Positions 1 through 9,251 are shown, counted from the first letter of the stretch. The stretch is 64,000 bases of DNA from Haloactinospora alba (GCF_006717075.1 NZ_VFQC01000001.1:372001-436000); one strand, 5' to 3'. Notes: generated by a model from the sequence alone, not told the origin. Made by a program: numbers and translations.

Positions 1-529
1 TGCGCTCCCAGAGCTCCGCGAGACGCTCCCGGGTGGGATCCGTGCCCAGCGCGGTCACGAGGTTGCGCGCGTCGGCCGCGCGCTCCCCGTCCACCCGGGC
101 GGGACCGGAGCTCATGGCGGCGTAGGACAGCAGCTTCGCCTGCCCCCCGAGTACGGTCTCCCGCGCGACGAGGCCGCCGAAGGAGTGCCCCAGCAGGTGG
201 AGGGGGCCGTGCTCGAGGGCCTCGGTCAGCGCGGTCACCGCCTCGCCCAGTCCCCGCAGGGTGTAGCCGTCGGCGTGGCCGAACCCGGGCGACTCGTACT
301 GCCCGGGCATGTCGATGGCGACCACTGTGCGGCCGGCGTGGGCCAGCGTCTGCAACACCGCGATGAAGTCCTCCTTGCTGCCGGTGTAGCCCGGCACGAG
401 GAGGGCGGGTTGCAGTTCGCAGCTGCCCACCGTTGGCACCGCCCACAGCGCGGCGACGGTGCCGAGTTCCGTGGGAATGTCCCTACGCCGCACACCGGGC
501 GGCAGTTCCAGAAACCGTGGTGTACTCAC
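1..529 (-). CDS. Alpha/beta hydrolase, 3' end cut by the window edge
   Basis: Probable serine hydrolase of the alpha/beta fold; substrate unknown. Reading leftward from a GTG at 529, the protein shows a core strand (ALLVPGYTGS), a following IDMPGQ segment and the nucleophile elbow GHSFGG with Ser116. About 176 residues are visible; the acid and histidine of the triad would lie beyond the edge. The GTG start is preceded by a GAGGCGG-type ribosome site. It is transcribed in the same direction as the helicase gene to its right, about 100 bp apart. The 98-bp gap holds nothing recognisable. Confidence 0.8.
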   Translation of the reverse strand, partial: MSTPRFLELPPGVRRRDIPTELGTVAALWAVPTVGSCELQPALLVPGYTGSKEDFIAVLQTLAHAGRTVVAIDMPGQYESPGFGHADGYTLRGLGEAVTALTEALEHGPLHLLGHSFGGLVARETVLGGQAKLLSYAAMSSGPARVDGERAADARNLVTALGTDPTRERLAELWER

Positions 530-627
530 GCCGCCTCACGATAGACGATCCGTATCCCTCACCAGGTCGACGCTACCGGGGCGGCGTGCCTCGGCTCAGT
601 GCCGCGGGAGGCCGCGGTGCGGCGGCG

Positions 628-2160
628 TCAGTCCTGGCGCTTGTTGCGCACGTCGACCCCGTTGCGGGTACGGCGCCTCCGCCGGCGCCGGGACGGGGCG
701 GCCTCGGAGTCCCCACTGGTGGACTGGCGCTCCGTTCCCGAGGAGCCGCTCGGTGCGGACTCGGAGCCGGCCGTCTTCTTCCGGGAGGAACGCCGCCGGT
801 TGCGGGAACGTCCCTGGCCGCGCCCGGAGTGCTCCTCCCGGCCGGTTCGGGTCCCGCCTTCGCTCCGCTGGCCTCCGGTCTCCCCGATGTCCTCCACCTC
901 TTCGGCCTCCAGACCGGCCCGGGCGCGCTGCTCCTTGGCGAGCTTGCCCTTGGTTCCGGCCGGGATACCGAGCGCCTCGAAGAAGTGAGCCGAGGTCGAG
1001 TAGGTCTCCGGCGGTTCGGAGAGCGGAAGGTCGAGCGCGGTGTTGATCAGCTTCCACCGGGCGATCTCCTCCCAGTCGACGAACGTCACCGCGGTGCCGG
1101 AACGCCCCGCCCGGCCGGTGCGGCCGGTGCGGTGGGTGTAGGTTTTCTCGTCCTCGGGGCACTCGTAGTTGATCACGTGGGTGACGTCGTCCACGTCCAG
1201 CCCTCGGGCGGCCACGTCGGTGGCGATCAGCACGTCGATCTTGCCGTTGCGGAACGCGCGCAGGGCGCGTTCCCGCTGCCCCTGCCCCAGGTCCCCGTGG
1301 ACGGCGGCGGCGGCGAAACCGCGCCGTTTCATCTCGGCGGCGACCCTGTCACAGGTGCGTTTGGTCTGGCAGAACACCATGCTCAGCCCCCGGCCCTCAG
1401 CCTGCAGGAGGCGAGCGAGCATCTCCTGCCTGTCCATCGGGTGGGTGCGGAAGGCGTGGTGCTCGACGTGGTCGGTGGCGATCTGCTCGTTGCCGTCGTC
1501 CTCCCCGGCACGCACGTGGGTGGGCCGGTTGAGGTAGTTGCGGGACAGGGAGACGATCTCGCTCGGCATGGTCGCCGAGAAGAGCATCCCCTGGCGCCGT
1601 TCGGGAAGCTTGGTCAGGATGCGCTCGATGTCGGGAAGGAAACCCAGGTCGAGCATCTTGTCGGCCTCGTCCAGGACGATGGCGCTGACGCCGGAGAGGT
1701 CGAGGTGGTTCTGCTTCTCGAGGTCGAGCAGGCGTCCGGGGGTGCCCACGACGATGTCGGCACCGCTGTGCAGCCCCTCGATCTGGGGTTCGTAGGACCG
1801 TCCGCCGTACACCGTGAGGAGCCGGCTCCCGGTACGCTTCCCCGCCGTCTCGAGGTCGGCCGCCACCTGGATGGCGAGCTCCCGGGCGGGAACGACGACC
1901 AGGGCCCGGGGGCGCTTCGGCTCACCCGGTGCGCTCTGCACCCACTGCAGCAGCGGGATGCCGAACGCGAAGGTCTTGCCCGTACCAGTGCGCGCCTGCC
2001 CGATGATGTCGGACCCCTTCAACGCGATCGGTAGGGCCAGCGACTGGATGGGGAAGGGTTCGGCGATCCCCTCGGCCTCGAGCGTGTCCGCGATCTCGGA
2101 ACTCACGCCGAGGTCGCGGAACGTTTCTGTCGTCTCGTTGGTCGTGTCTGTGCCTGTCAG
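628..2160 (-). CDS. DEAD-box ATP-dependent RNA helicase
   Basis: RNA-remodelling helicase likely acting in RNA decay, ribosome assembly or cold response. Both RecA-like lobes are present: Walker A (ARTGTGKT), DEAD box (VLDEADKML), SAT motif (LFSATM), and lobe-2 motifs including ARGLDV and HRTGRTGR. A long basic, Ser/Arg-rich tail (about the last 110 residues) is typical of RNA-binding tails. Start choice is unusual. The first ATG/GTG-type codon in frame (GTG at 2106) would drop the Q-motif aromatic (TFRDLGV). A CTG at 2160 lies 8 nt after a GGAGG and restores it, giving 510 residues. The order with a ferritin-like gene matches the region around M. tuberculosis rhlE (recollection). Confidence 0.93.
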   Translation of the reverse strand: MTGTDTTNETTETFRDLGVSSEIADTLEAEGIAEPFPIQSLALPIALKGSDIIGQARTGTGKTFAFGIPLLQWVQSAPGEPKRPRALVVVPARELAIQVAADLETAGKRTGSRLLTVYGGRSYEPQIEGLHSGADIVVGTPGRLLDLEKQNHLDLSGVSAIVLDEADKMLDLGFLPDIERILTKLPERRQGMLFSATMPSEIVSLSRNYLNRPTHVRAGEDDGNEQIATDHVEHHAFRTHPMDRQEMLARLLQAEGRGLSMVFCQTKRTCDRVAAEMKRRGFAAAAVHGDLGQGQRERALRAFRNGKIDVLIATDVAARGLDVDDVTHVINYECPEDEKTYTHRTGRTGRAGRSGTAVTFVDWEEIARWKLINTALDLPLSEPPETYSTSAHFFEALGIPAGTKGKLAKEQRARAGLEAEEVEDIGETGGQRSEGGTRTGREEHSGRGQGRSRNRRRSSRKKTAGSESAPSGSSGTERQSTSGDSEAAPSRRRRRRRTRNGVDVRNKRQD

Positions 2161-2813
2161 GGTTCATGCCTCCATCTGCGGGCCACAATGGCTCGCGTCG
2201 TTTTTCCGGATGCCGCGGAGCAGGACCCCGCTCGGCCGTCTCTCCGGCCGGGAGCGGGCTGCGTCCGGGCGCGGCTCGACGGTCCGGGATGTTACTCCCG
2301 GCCCACGGCGCAGCCCCGGGCGCGCATCACGGAGTTGCTCCCACCCGTGTAACGCGCGCACCCGCACCCGCACCCGGCATTCGGTCCCCGCCGGTTACGG
2401 GACTCTACGGCGAGCAGGGCGGTCCGCTCGGTTGTCGTCATGCGCGGCGGCGACCACGGGATTCCCGTACCGGAACCGGACCGCGCACCACCACGGTGCA
2501 GCAGTCCTGGCCGGCCGTGCCAGGCGAACCGCGCTGCTGCGCGCCGTTCGCCACACCCTCCGACGAGACCGTCGGGAGACGGGAACGTGCTCACGGGCCC
2601 TCCGCAGTCCGCGTGTCTGGCATGTACCAGCCGCCGCACGCGATGGCCGGCTCGTGCCGACCACTGGGAGCGAGTGTATCTCCAAGCCTTGCCGCTGGGT
2701 ATGGCACCTGTGGATACAGGACCGCAGTCTTTCGCTCCCCAACGCTTCAACATGGCACCACACGTTGTCATTCCTGGCTAATCGGACGGCGGGCGCGCGG
2801 TACTCTTTCTCCC
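2161..2813. other. Long divergent intergenic region, no gene seen
   Basis: This 653-bp gap separates the divergently transcribed helicase and ferritin-like genes. Several overlapping open frames cross it, but none has a ribosome site, a recognisable domain or the codon bias of its neighbours. It includes a short run of cacccg units near 2360. The only supported element is the -10 hexamer just before 2814. Confidence 0.4.
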
Positions 2814-3539
2814 ATGACGAACGGCTCTGTTCCCACCGCTGGATCCGGCCCGGGCGAGCACGCCGAGCGGGGGGTGGTCGACCTGCTCGGGCTGCTGGCC
2901 TACGCCGAACTCGTCGCTTTCTTCCGTACGGCCGAGCACGCGGAACTCGCGCCGACGCTCGAGGCGAAGGGAAAGCTCGCGGGGCTGGCAGCGGGTGAGT
3001 ACGCCAACCACGAGCGGCTGTACACCGGCCTCGTGCAGCGCGGCGCCGACCCGGAGGAGGCCATGCGGCCGTTCGTGGCGCCGCTGGACGCCTGGCACGC
3101 GCGCACCGAGCCGCAGGACTGGCTGGAGAGCCTGGTGAAGATCTACGTCGGTCTCGGTATCGCCGGTGACTTCTACCGCAAAGTGGCCGAACTCACGGAC
3201 GAGGGCACCCGTGAGCTGGCGACGAGCGCGGTGGCCGACACCCAGCGGGCCGAATTCATCGCCCCCCAGGTCCGTGCCGCGGTGGAAGCCGACCCCGCAT
3301 TGGGCGGGCGGCTCTCACTGTGGGCGCGGCGCCTCGTGGGGGAGGCGTTGAGTCAGGCTCAGAGTGTGGCGGCCAGCCGGATGGACCTGGCGGTACTGCT
3401 CGCGGGAGGCGCGCAGGAGGACACCGAACAGCACGGGGACGGTTCCGGCTCCGGCGACCTCGCCACGGTGAGCAGGATGTTCGCTACACTCACGGACGCG
3501 CACAACACGCGGCTGGCGGCCATGGGACTGGGCAGCTGA
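2814..3539 (+). CDS. Ferritin-like fold protein (MiaE-like helical bundle)
   Basis: Predicted helical protein of 241 residues related to the ferritin-like / tRNA-modifying hydroxylase-like proteins common in actinobacteria. Conserved-looking stretches are LLAYAELVAFF near residue 25, KLAGLAAGEYANHERL near 58 and a C-terminal helix. Carboxylate and histidine residues (E with a YANHE motif) could bind a di-iron centre, but this was not verified. The ATG at 2814 sits 7 nt after a TACTCT hexamer (2801-2806) and has no Shine-Dalgarno, the pattern of a leaderless transcript. The open frame continues upstream, but those residues look non-coding. Function is inferred from fold only. Confidence 0.8.
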   Translation: MTNGSVPTAGSGPGEHAERGVVDLLGLLAYAELVAFFRTAEHAELAPTLEAKGKLAGLAAGEYANHERLYTGLVQRGADPEEAMRPFVAPLDAWHARTEPQDWLESLVKIYVGLGIAGDFYRKVAELTDEGTRELATSAVADTQRAEFIAPQVRAAVEADPALGGRLSLWARRLVGEALSQAQSVAASRMDLAVLLAGGAQEDTEQHGDGSGSGDLATVSRMFATLTDAHNTRLAAMGLGS

Positions 3540-3736
3540 CACCGCCCTCGCCCCGCGGTGCGGGGTGAGGCGCTTCCTGGCAGCACCGGGCCCGCCGCTG
3601 CTGTGGTGCGGTTTTCCCGCAAGGTGACGTGCCGGACGCGGGGTGTGTTCTCTCCCACATTCGCCCTGTTCCGTTGCGGTGTCCGTATATAGTTTCTCGT
3701 GTCCCGCTGTTTTCCGTTCCTTTGAGGTATCCGTCC

Positions 3737-4048
3737 ATGCGCCGTGAGTACTCCGGCGGGGGGTCGTTGTCCCGGCTCTCCCAGGAATTCGGTACATTCG
3801 GTCCGCTGAGTGCTCAGCCGGAACCGTGGCTCACAGCCGAGCTGGACCAGCACGCCGCCGCCGTACGCGACTCCATCACGTCCGGGGGAGGGCTGCTGGG
3901 CCGCCGCAGCCTCGCGGAGTACCTGCACGGTTTCATCGACGGGTGCCGCGAACGCGGATGGCATACCGGCAACGACGGCTACGACTGGGAGACGCTGCGG
4001 TTGTTGGCGATCTGCCGCCTGGCCCGCGATCGTGGGTTCGTCCACTGA
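3737..4048 (+). CDS. Small uncharacterised protein (DUF6401-like)
   Basis: A 103-residue soluble protein, not confidently recognised. It contains LDQHAAAVRDS near residue 39 and a RGW...WETLRLLAICRLA segment near the C terminus. This resembles my memory of the actinobacterial DUF6401 family, sometimes labelled natural-product associated. ATG 3737 is chosen because a GAGG lies 9 nt upstream; longer upstream starts would add a poorly conserved arginine- and proline-rich leader. A TATAGT hexamer at 3688-3693 could be its -10. There are no membrane segments. Confidence 0.55.
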   Translation: MRREYSGGGSLSRLSQEFGTFGPLSAQPEPWLTAELDQHAAAVRDSITSGGGLLGRRSLAEYLHGFIDGCRERGWHTGNDGYDWETLRLLAICRLARDRGFVH

Positions 4049-4285
4049 ACCGGTAGCGCCCCGCCCTCCCGGCCCGTCCGGGCGGTTGCGGGGGCGCGCT
4101 TCGTCCACGGTCGGCTACACGGTGTGATAATCCGGTGTCGGGGATGGTATATCGGGAGGCGCGGTTACACACCGCGGCCCTGCGAGCCAGTACCGTCGGA
4201 CGGTGCGTCAGGCCGGTGCACTGAGTGGTATCCGCTCCGCGACCGACAATGCGGCCGCAAGCGCGCCGCGAGAAAGGAAAAACGT

Positions 4286-4531
4286 ATGGGACGCGGCCGG
4301 CACGGGGCCGCGCGTCCGCCGATGAGTGTGCTTATCCGGCAGGACCGCGCCGATTTCGGGATCCTCCTGGGGATCGTCGTGCTCGCCGTGGCGGTCATGG
4401 CGCTGACCGGTTGGGCGCACGTGGCCTTCTGGCTGGCCCTCGTCCTCGTGGGCGCGGGGGCGACGTTGATAGTACGTCGGATCATGCGGCTCGCCCGCAG
4501 TGAGAGCCAACAGGACGATGACCTGCTGTGA
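4286..4531 (+). CDS. Small two-helix membrane protein, unknown function
   Basis: The 81-residue protein has a basic N terminus, then two hydrophobic helices (about residues 25-43 and 46-64), then a polar tail ending in acidic residues. An AAAGGA ribosome site lies about 8 nt before ATG 4286. It converges with the mechanosensitive-channel-like gene on the other strand, with a strong hairpin between them. No family is recognised. Confidence 0.65.
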   Translation: MGRGRHGAARPPMSVLIRQDRADFGILLGIVVLAVAVMALTGWAHVAFWLALVLVGAGATLIVRRIMRLARSESQQDDDLL

Positions 4532-4563
4532 CCGGCGTTTTCCGGTGCGGGCGCGCCACACGA

Positions 4564-4590
4564 GCGGGGCGGGCCTGAGGCCCGCCCCGC
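4564..4590. terminator. Bidirectional hairpin between convergent genes
   Basis: A near-perfect 13-bp GC-rich inverted repeat with a one-base centre lies between the stops at 4531 and 4613. No long T-run follows on either side, so it may work as an RNA end-stabiliser as well as a terminator. Confidence 0.6.
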
Positions 4591-4612
4591 AGTGGTCAGA
4601 GTACGCTCGTCC

Positions 4613-5428
4613 TCACTGTTCGGACGCGCGGTTCTGCTCCCCGCCCGACGACGGTTCTCCCATCGGGGAGGTGGAGGCCGAGCGCGCCGCCTGCTGCGGC
4701 GGCTGTTCCGCGGTGGGCTGCTGCATCGCGTCCGACCGGCCCGCCTCGTAGCCGCCGGTCTCCCGCAGCCGTCCCGTCTCCTGTTCCGCCATGTCGAGCC
4801 AGCTCGCCCAACGCTGCTGCATCGGGCGGACGAGCCCGCCGCCGACACCGACGACGAGAATGCCGCCGACCGTGGCGAGTACGGCGATCAGTACCGGCTG
4901 TGTCACCGTGGTTGCCACGCCGATCTGGTTCAGCGCGGCGATGGCCCCCAGCGCCACGATGGCGACCCCGGCGACGTTCGCCAGGAACCGCCCGTAGCTG
5001 AGCCCGCTGAGTGCGCCCGAGATCAGGTCGCGTGCGGCTCTGGCGATCATTCCGGCTACCACCACGATGACCAGCGCCACGATCGCGTGCGGGATCCAGG
5101 CGATGACGCTGTCGAGCAGCTGGGTAACCGGGTTGTTCGGGCCGAAGGTACTGAAGGCGAGCTGCAGGACGACGAGCAGCCCCGCATAGTAGACGATCTT
5201 CCCGCAGAGCTCACTGGCCGTGTACCGGCTGCGCTCGAAGTACTCCCCCACGCCGCTGCGGTTCAAACCGCGATCAAGCCCGACGCGGGAGAGTCCCTTA
5301 CCCACCATCTTTCCTATGAACTTGGCGATGAGCCAGCCGATGACCAGTATCACCAGGAAAGCTGCGAGTTTGGGAACAAAGGACGCGACAGCACTCCACG
5401 CGTCGGTCAGTCCCTGCCCGATATCCAT
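4613..5428 (-). CDS. Mechanosensitive-channel-type membrane protein with TM-helix repeats
   Basis: A 271-residue integral membrane protein like the small-conductance MscS-associated conserved TM-helix repeat proteins (CmpX-like). The first helix follows a short N terminus (about 20-40, with FLVILVIGWLIAKFIGK). Further helices occur near 85, 115-135, 155-175 and 185-205, with the glycine-rich packing typical of these repeats. The C-terminal 70 residues are polar and Gln/Ser/Ala-rich with no MscS beta domain, so this is probably not a full channel. ATG 5428 follows GGGGGTG. The role is inferred to be envelope or osmotic adaptation. Confidence 0.75.
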   Translation of the reverse strand: MDIGQGLTDAWSAVASFVPKLAAFLVILVIGWLIAKFIGKMVGKGLSRVGLDRGLNRSGVGEYFERSRYTASELCGKIVYYAGLLVVLQLAFSTFGPNNPVTQLLDSVIAWIPHAIVALVIVVVAGMIARAARDLISGALSGLSYGRFLANVAGVAIVALGAIAALNQIGVATTVTQPVLIAVLATVGGILVVGVGGGLVRPMQQRWASWLDMAEQETGRLRETGGYEAGRSDAMQQPTAEQPPQQAARSASTSPMGEPSSGGEQNRASEQ

Positions 5429-5641
5429 GTCGTTTCACCCCCGATGGCGCCCCGCCGGTACTCGGGATCCGGCCCCCGCTGTACGCCCGGCGAAACCGCG
5501 ACGGATCGCTTCTCTACCGCGATTACCCGTTATTCGACCAGCCGAATCATCGGAAAGTGGTGAGTTGATTACGTAAAGTGCTTATTGGGGAGAGTATTAC
5601 CCCCGTTTGGGGAAGGGGCGGGGGTGCGGCCCGAACCGCCG

Positions 5642-6271
5642 TCAGCTGCGGGCCAGGTCCCAGCCGCTGATCCCCCGCCACGCCAGACGCGCGATGAGCT
5701 GTTCGGCCGCCTCCTTGGGGATCGAACCGTAGCTGCTCAGCCAGTAGCGCGCGCTCGTCTCCGCCATGCCGACCATGCCCATGCTCAGCAGGTGCGCCTC
5801 GTCGTCGGAGACGCTGGTGTCCTGACGGATGACCTCGCCGATGAGCTCCGCGCAGCGCTGCAGGGTCTGCTCGGTCTTCTCCCGGACGGCGGGAAGGTTG
5901 CGCAGGTCGGACTCGAAAACGATCCGGAAAGCCTCGCCCTCACCCGCGACGAAGTCGAAGTAGGCCTGGAAACTGGCGGTGACGCGCTGCCGGTTGTCCT
6001 CAGTGCTCTCCAGAGCCTCGCGTTGTTTCTCCACCAGCGTCTCGGAGTGCTCCTCGAGCAGCGCGAGGTACAGTTCCAGCTTCCCCGGGAAATGCTGGTA
6101 GAGCACGGGTTTGCTGACACCCGCCCGGTCGGCGATCTCGTCCATCGCCGCCGCGTGGTACCCCTGGGCAACGAAGACCTCCTGCGCCGCGGACAGCAAC
6201 TGGCGCCGGCGTGCGGAGCGGGGCATTCTGGTTCCGCGTGGACGGGCGTCTGACGAAGCTGTCACACCCAC
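5642..6271 (-). CDS. TetR-family transcriptional regulator
   Basis: A 209-residue one-component repressor. The N-terminal helix-turn-helix reads FVAQGYHAAAMDEIADRAG then VSKPVLYQHFPGK (about residues 33-66), followed by an all-helical ligand domain. No ligand is suggested by neighbours. It matches in place the TetR gene found near moeZ in other actinobacteria. The start is GTG 6271; a second GTG two codons later (6265) is equally well placed after AAAGGGTG. Confidence 0.9.
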   Translation of the reverse strand: MGVTASSDARPRGTRMPRSARRRQLLSAAQEVFVAQGYHAAAMDEIADRAGVSKPVLYQHFPGKLELYLALLEEHSETLVEKQREALESTEDNRQRVTASFQAYFDFVAGEGEAFRIVFESDLRNLPAVREKTEQTLQRCAELIGEVIRQDTSVSDDEAHLLSMGMVGMAETSARYWLSSYGSIPKEAAEQLIARLAWRGISGWDLARS

Positions 6272-6517
6272 ACCCTTTCGAACTCACGGTGGTGCGAACA
6301 CCACACTCGACGTTGCGTGCTGGACAACGCGCCCCGGCCGTGTGCCGGTGCTGGTGATCCAGCGCATACCCCACCATCCTACGCGGAGGTAGGTTATGTC
6401 CCATCGGGACCAAGGGTTGTTCGATGGACGCCTCTCCTACTGCACGTCGCCCCGGCACCGCGCCGGCGGCGTTCTCGTCAGTCGACCGGACTCCGGGGCG
6501 AAACCGCGCCGGAGCGG

Positions 6518-6754
6518 CTAACGGTACTCGTCCTCGTCGATCTCCACCTCCTGGAGCTGTTCCATCGCGTCGGCCTCGGAGACCTCGCGGCTGGCGTCGA
6601 GCAGCGCGCCGCGTTTCCAGTCGGGCGTCTCGACGAGATCGGCCTCCTGCTCGGCGTGGTCAGCCTCGGGCGACTCCAACGGCTGCTCCTCGGCGGCGTC
6701 GGTGTCACGGTCGGTGTCGGCCTGCGGTTCGTCCCACTGCGGTTCGGATGTCAC
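6518..6754 (-). CDS. Small acidic protein, unknown function
   Basis: A 78-residue, very acidic, Gln/Glu/Asp-rich protein with no membrane segment. The C-terminal half (SREVSEADAMEQLQEVEIDEDEYR, given here only to show charge) looks like an amphipathic helix and an acidic end. GTG 6754 is preferred because GGGGGA lies just upstream; a GTG nine codons earlier (6781) has a poorly spaced site. It lies between a TetR gene and moeZ on the opposite strand. No family is recognised. Confidence 0.55.
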   Translation of the reverse strand: MTSEPQWDEPQADTDRDTDAAEEQPLESPEADHAEQEADLVETPDWKRGALLDASREVSEADAMEQLQEVEIDEDEYR

Positions 6755-7035
6755 ACGTCCCCCTGCATATGTCGCGGACACTCCTCACGGTACTGCCTCG
6801 TATCCACTACCCAGCGTTGGCGTTCCCGCCGGGGCGGCGGAGCCCGCACCCGCCCCGCGGGGACGGGCGGAACCCCGGGTGCCGCCCGTAGCGCAGGGAA
6901 AAGCGGTTCCTAGGATGGGAATTCCGACCCCCATCCGGCTGGTTGGGTACGAGTGAAAGCTCGTCGCGCCCCGCTGCGGTTCCCTCCCGGAGAGCACCGG
7001 GACGCGACGCCAACGAGGACTGCAGAGGAGCTGCT

Positions 7036-8214
7036 GTGTCGCTGCCGCCGCTGGTCGAGCCAGCCGACGAGCTGACTGTCGACGAAGTGCGCCGCTACTC
7101 GCGTCACCTGATCATCCCCGATGTGGGCATGGACGGACAGAAGCGCCTGAAGAACTCGAAGGTGCTGGTCGTGGGCGCCGGCGGACTCGGCTCGCCGGCG
7201 CTGCTGTACCTCGCCGCCGCGGGCGTGGGCACGCTGGGGATCATCGACTTCGACGCTGTGGACGAGTCCAACCTGCAGCGTCAGGTCATCCACGGGCAGA
7301 GCGACGTGGACCGGTCCAAGGCGGAGTCCGCCCGTGACTCCATCCGCGAGGTCAACCCCAACGTCGAGGTGGTCCTGCACGAGGAGAACCTCGACTCGGA
7401 GAACGCGTTCCGGATCCTGGAACCCTACGACCTCATCATCGACGGTACGGACAACTTCCCCACCCGGTACCTCGTGAACGACGCCGCCGTCCTGCTCGGT
7501 AAGCCCTACGTGTGGGGGTCGATCTACCGCTTCGACGGACAGGCGTCCGTGTTCTGGGCCGAACACGGCCCGTGCTACCGCTGCCTGTACCCCGAGCCCC
7601 CGCCGCCCGGCATGGTGCCCTCCTGCGCCGAGGGCGGCGTACTGGGCGTGCTGTGCGCGTCGATCGGTTCCATCCAGGTGAACGAGGCCATCAAGGTACT
7701 CGCGGGCTTCGGCGACCCGCTGGTCGGCCGGCTGATGATCTACGACGCCCTGGAGATGAACTACCGCACGGTCAAGGTGCGCAAGGACCCCGAGTGCCCG
7801 CTGTGCGGAAAGAACCCCACGGTCACCGAGTTGATCGACTACGAGGCGTTCTGCGGCCAGGTGTCCGACGACGCGCAGCAGGCCGCCGCCGACTCCACCA
7901 TCACCGCTCCGGAGCTCAAGCAGATGATGGACAACGGCGAGGACTTCTACCTCGTCGACGTCCGGGAGAAGCACGAGTACGACATCGTCAACATCCCGGG
8001 CTCCGTCCTCATCCCCAAGGGCGAGTTCCTCAGCGGTGAGGCGTTCGGCAAGCTCCCGCAGGACAGGAAGCTGGTACTGCACTGCAAGTCCGGCGGCCGT
8101 TCCGCGGAGGCGCTGGCGGCCGCGAAGGAGGCGGGCTTCACCGACGCCCAGCACGTGGGCGGCGGCGTCCTGGCCTGGGCGAACCAGGTGGACACCAGCC
8201 TCCCCACCTACTGA
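7036..8214 (+). CDS. moeZ: MoeZ: sulfur-carrier adenylyltransferase/sulfurtransferase
   Basis: Activates small ubiquitin-like sulfur carriers (MoaD, ThiS, CysO type) by C-terminal adenylation and then passes sulfur to them. The N-terminal ThiF/E1-like domain has the nucleotide loop VVGAGGLGSPAL, the DNLQRQ-type segment and zinc cysteine pairs (CYRC and CPLC). The C-terminal rhodanese domain (from about residue 295) has the active loop CKSGGRS. The 392-residue length equals that of mycobacterial MoeZ as I recall it. GTG 7036 follows AGAGGAG with 5-nt spacing; longer starts add unsupported residues. moaE at 31 kb is a downstream partner pathway gene. Confidence 0.95.
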   Translation: MSLPPLVEPADELTVDEVRRYSRHLIIPDVGMDGQKRLKNSKVLVVGAGGLGSPALLYLAAAGVGTLGIIDFDAVDESNLQRQVIHGQSDVDRSKAESARDSIREVNPNVEVVLHEENLDSENAFRILEPYDLIIDGTDNFPTRYLVNDAAVLLGKPYVWGSIYRFDGQASVFWAEHGPCYRCLYPEPPPPGMVPSCAEGGVLGVLCASIGSIQVNEAIKVLAGFGDPLVGRLMIYDALEMNYRTVKVRKDPECPLCGKNPTVTELIDYEAFCGQVSDDAQQAAADSTITAPELKQMMDNGEDFYLVDVREKHEYDIVNIPGSVLIPKGEFLSGEAFGKLPQDRKLVLHCKSGGRSAEALAAAKEAGFTDAQHVGGGVLAWANQVDTSLPTY

Positions 8215-8332
8215 GGACCGTCCTCCGGCCGGGAACGCACGCCGCGACCGGGCGCCTGGCCGGAGTAGGTATCCCCGCCGAGCTGGGTAGTACTCCCGAC
8301 GAGAGGCGAGCCGCGCGTCTGGGAGGTGTGCT

Positions 8333-8683
8333 ATGCGGGGGCACTGGCAGGACTGGGTGGCCGTCGCTGCGGGGACCGCCGCGGTGGTCAGCTGGTCGTG
8401 GCACGGCATGGTCGGGCCCGCGATGGCGGCCCTGTTCGTACTCGGCGTCCTCACCGTGTTCAGCGGGTTCCTCTCGGTCACCCACTCCGGGGTGTTCGCC
8501 ACGGAAGCCGCCATGGTGGGGCTGGGGGTGCTGATGTTCCTCATCCCGTGGCTGCTGGACTTCACGGCCAACCCGGCCGCCGCCTGGACCTCCTGGGTCC
8601 TCGGTGCCGCCATCGCCCTCGCGGGCGTGGCGAGGGCCGTGGCCGCGGGCATCCCGACTCCCCACCGCGCGGTTCCGCACTGA
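8333..8683 (+). CDS. SPW-repeat membrane protein
   Basis: A 116-residue membrane protein with four hydrophobic helices arranged as two related halves. Each half opens with a tryptophan-containing motif (DWVAVAAG...SWSW and ANPAAAWTSWVLG), the hallmark of the SPW repeat family. Its role is unknown. ATG 8333 follows GGGAGG. It lies just upstream of the Atl1-like gene on the same strand. Confidence 0.8.
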   Translation: MRGHWQDWVAVAAGTAAVVSWSWHGMVGPAMAALFVLGVLTVFSGFLSVTHSGVFATEAAMVGLGVLMFLIPWLLDFTANPAAAWTSWVLGAAIALAGVARAVAAGIPTPHRAVPH

Positions 8684-8726
8684 CCGGGAGTCGGTCGCGC
8701 GGGGCGGAGGCCGTTATGCTCGTGCC

Positions 8727-9074
8727 GTGTCCGAGTCCTCCCCTGGCCGACGGTACGGAGCGCCGCGCGGCGGCGCGCACCTCACCGACTACGCGGAACG
8801 GGTGCTGGACGCCGTCGAGCGCATCCCGAGCGGACGGGTCCTGTCCTACGGCGACGTGGCCGAGTACGTGGCCGAGGGCGGGCCGCGTCAGGTCGGCGCG
8901 GTGATGTCCGCGTGGGGCGGCGGTGTGTGCTGGTGGCGGGTCATCCGCGCCGACGGCAGCCCTCCGCCCGGCCACGAGACCCGCGCCCTGCGGCACTACG
9001 CCGAGGAGGAAACCCCGATGCGCCCCCGCTCGCCCCGGGTGGACATGTCCCGGGCGCGCTGGGACGGGAGTTAG
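8727..9074 (+). CDS. Alkyltransferase-like (Atl1/MGMT-like) DNA-binding protein
   Basis: A 115-residue protein of the MGMT DNA-binding fold that senses O6-alkylguanine but lacks the transfer cysteine. Motifs are SGRVLSYGDVAEY, GGPRQVGAVM and WWRVIRADG; the last takes the place of the PCHR active site, so it should flag lesions for nucleotide-excision repair and not reverse them. The GTG start lies 6 nt after TATGCT (8715-8720), suggesting leaderless translation. It directly precedes adnA; M. tuberculosis has the same pairing (Rv3204 near adnA, from memory). Confidence 0.85.
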   Translation: MSESSPGRRYGAPRGGAHLTDYAERVLDAVERIPSGRVLSYGDVAEYVAEGGPRQVGAVMSAWGGGVCWWRVIRADGSPPPGHETRALRHYAEEETPMRPRSPRVDMSRARWDGS

Positions 9075-9156
9075 GTGTACTGCCGGGGGCGGGACCCTTT
9101 GGCGCCGGTGCGGCGCGCGACGTGAGGCGTGTCCACCGGCGGGGCCGGGAATCTCA

Positions 9157-9195
9157 CGCCGCGGCCACACCCCCGACGTGGCCGCGGCGGTTTTT
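9157..9195 (+). terminator. Rho-independent terminator after the Atl1-like gene
   Basis: A 12-bp perfect GC stem (9157-9168 with 9178-9189) with a 9-nt loop is followed after one base by TTTTT. It separates the Atl1-like gene from the adnAB operon. Confidence 0.8.
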
Positions 9196-9251
9196 CCACC
9201 GCCGGCGCGCACGGCGGGCAGCGACCCCTCCGTGTCTGATGGACTGGGGAC

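Noticed and set aside
433-2034. 533-residue open frame opposite the DEAD helicase
   Set aside because: Arg/Gly/Val-rich antisense shadow of a gene with complete helicase motifs.
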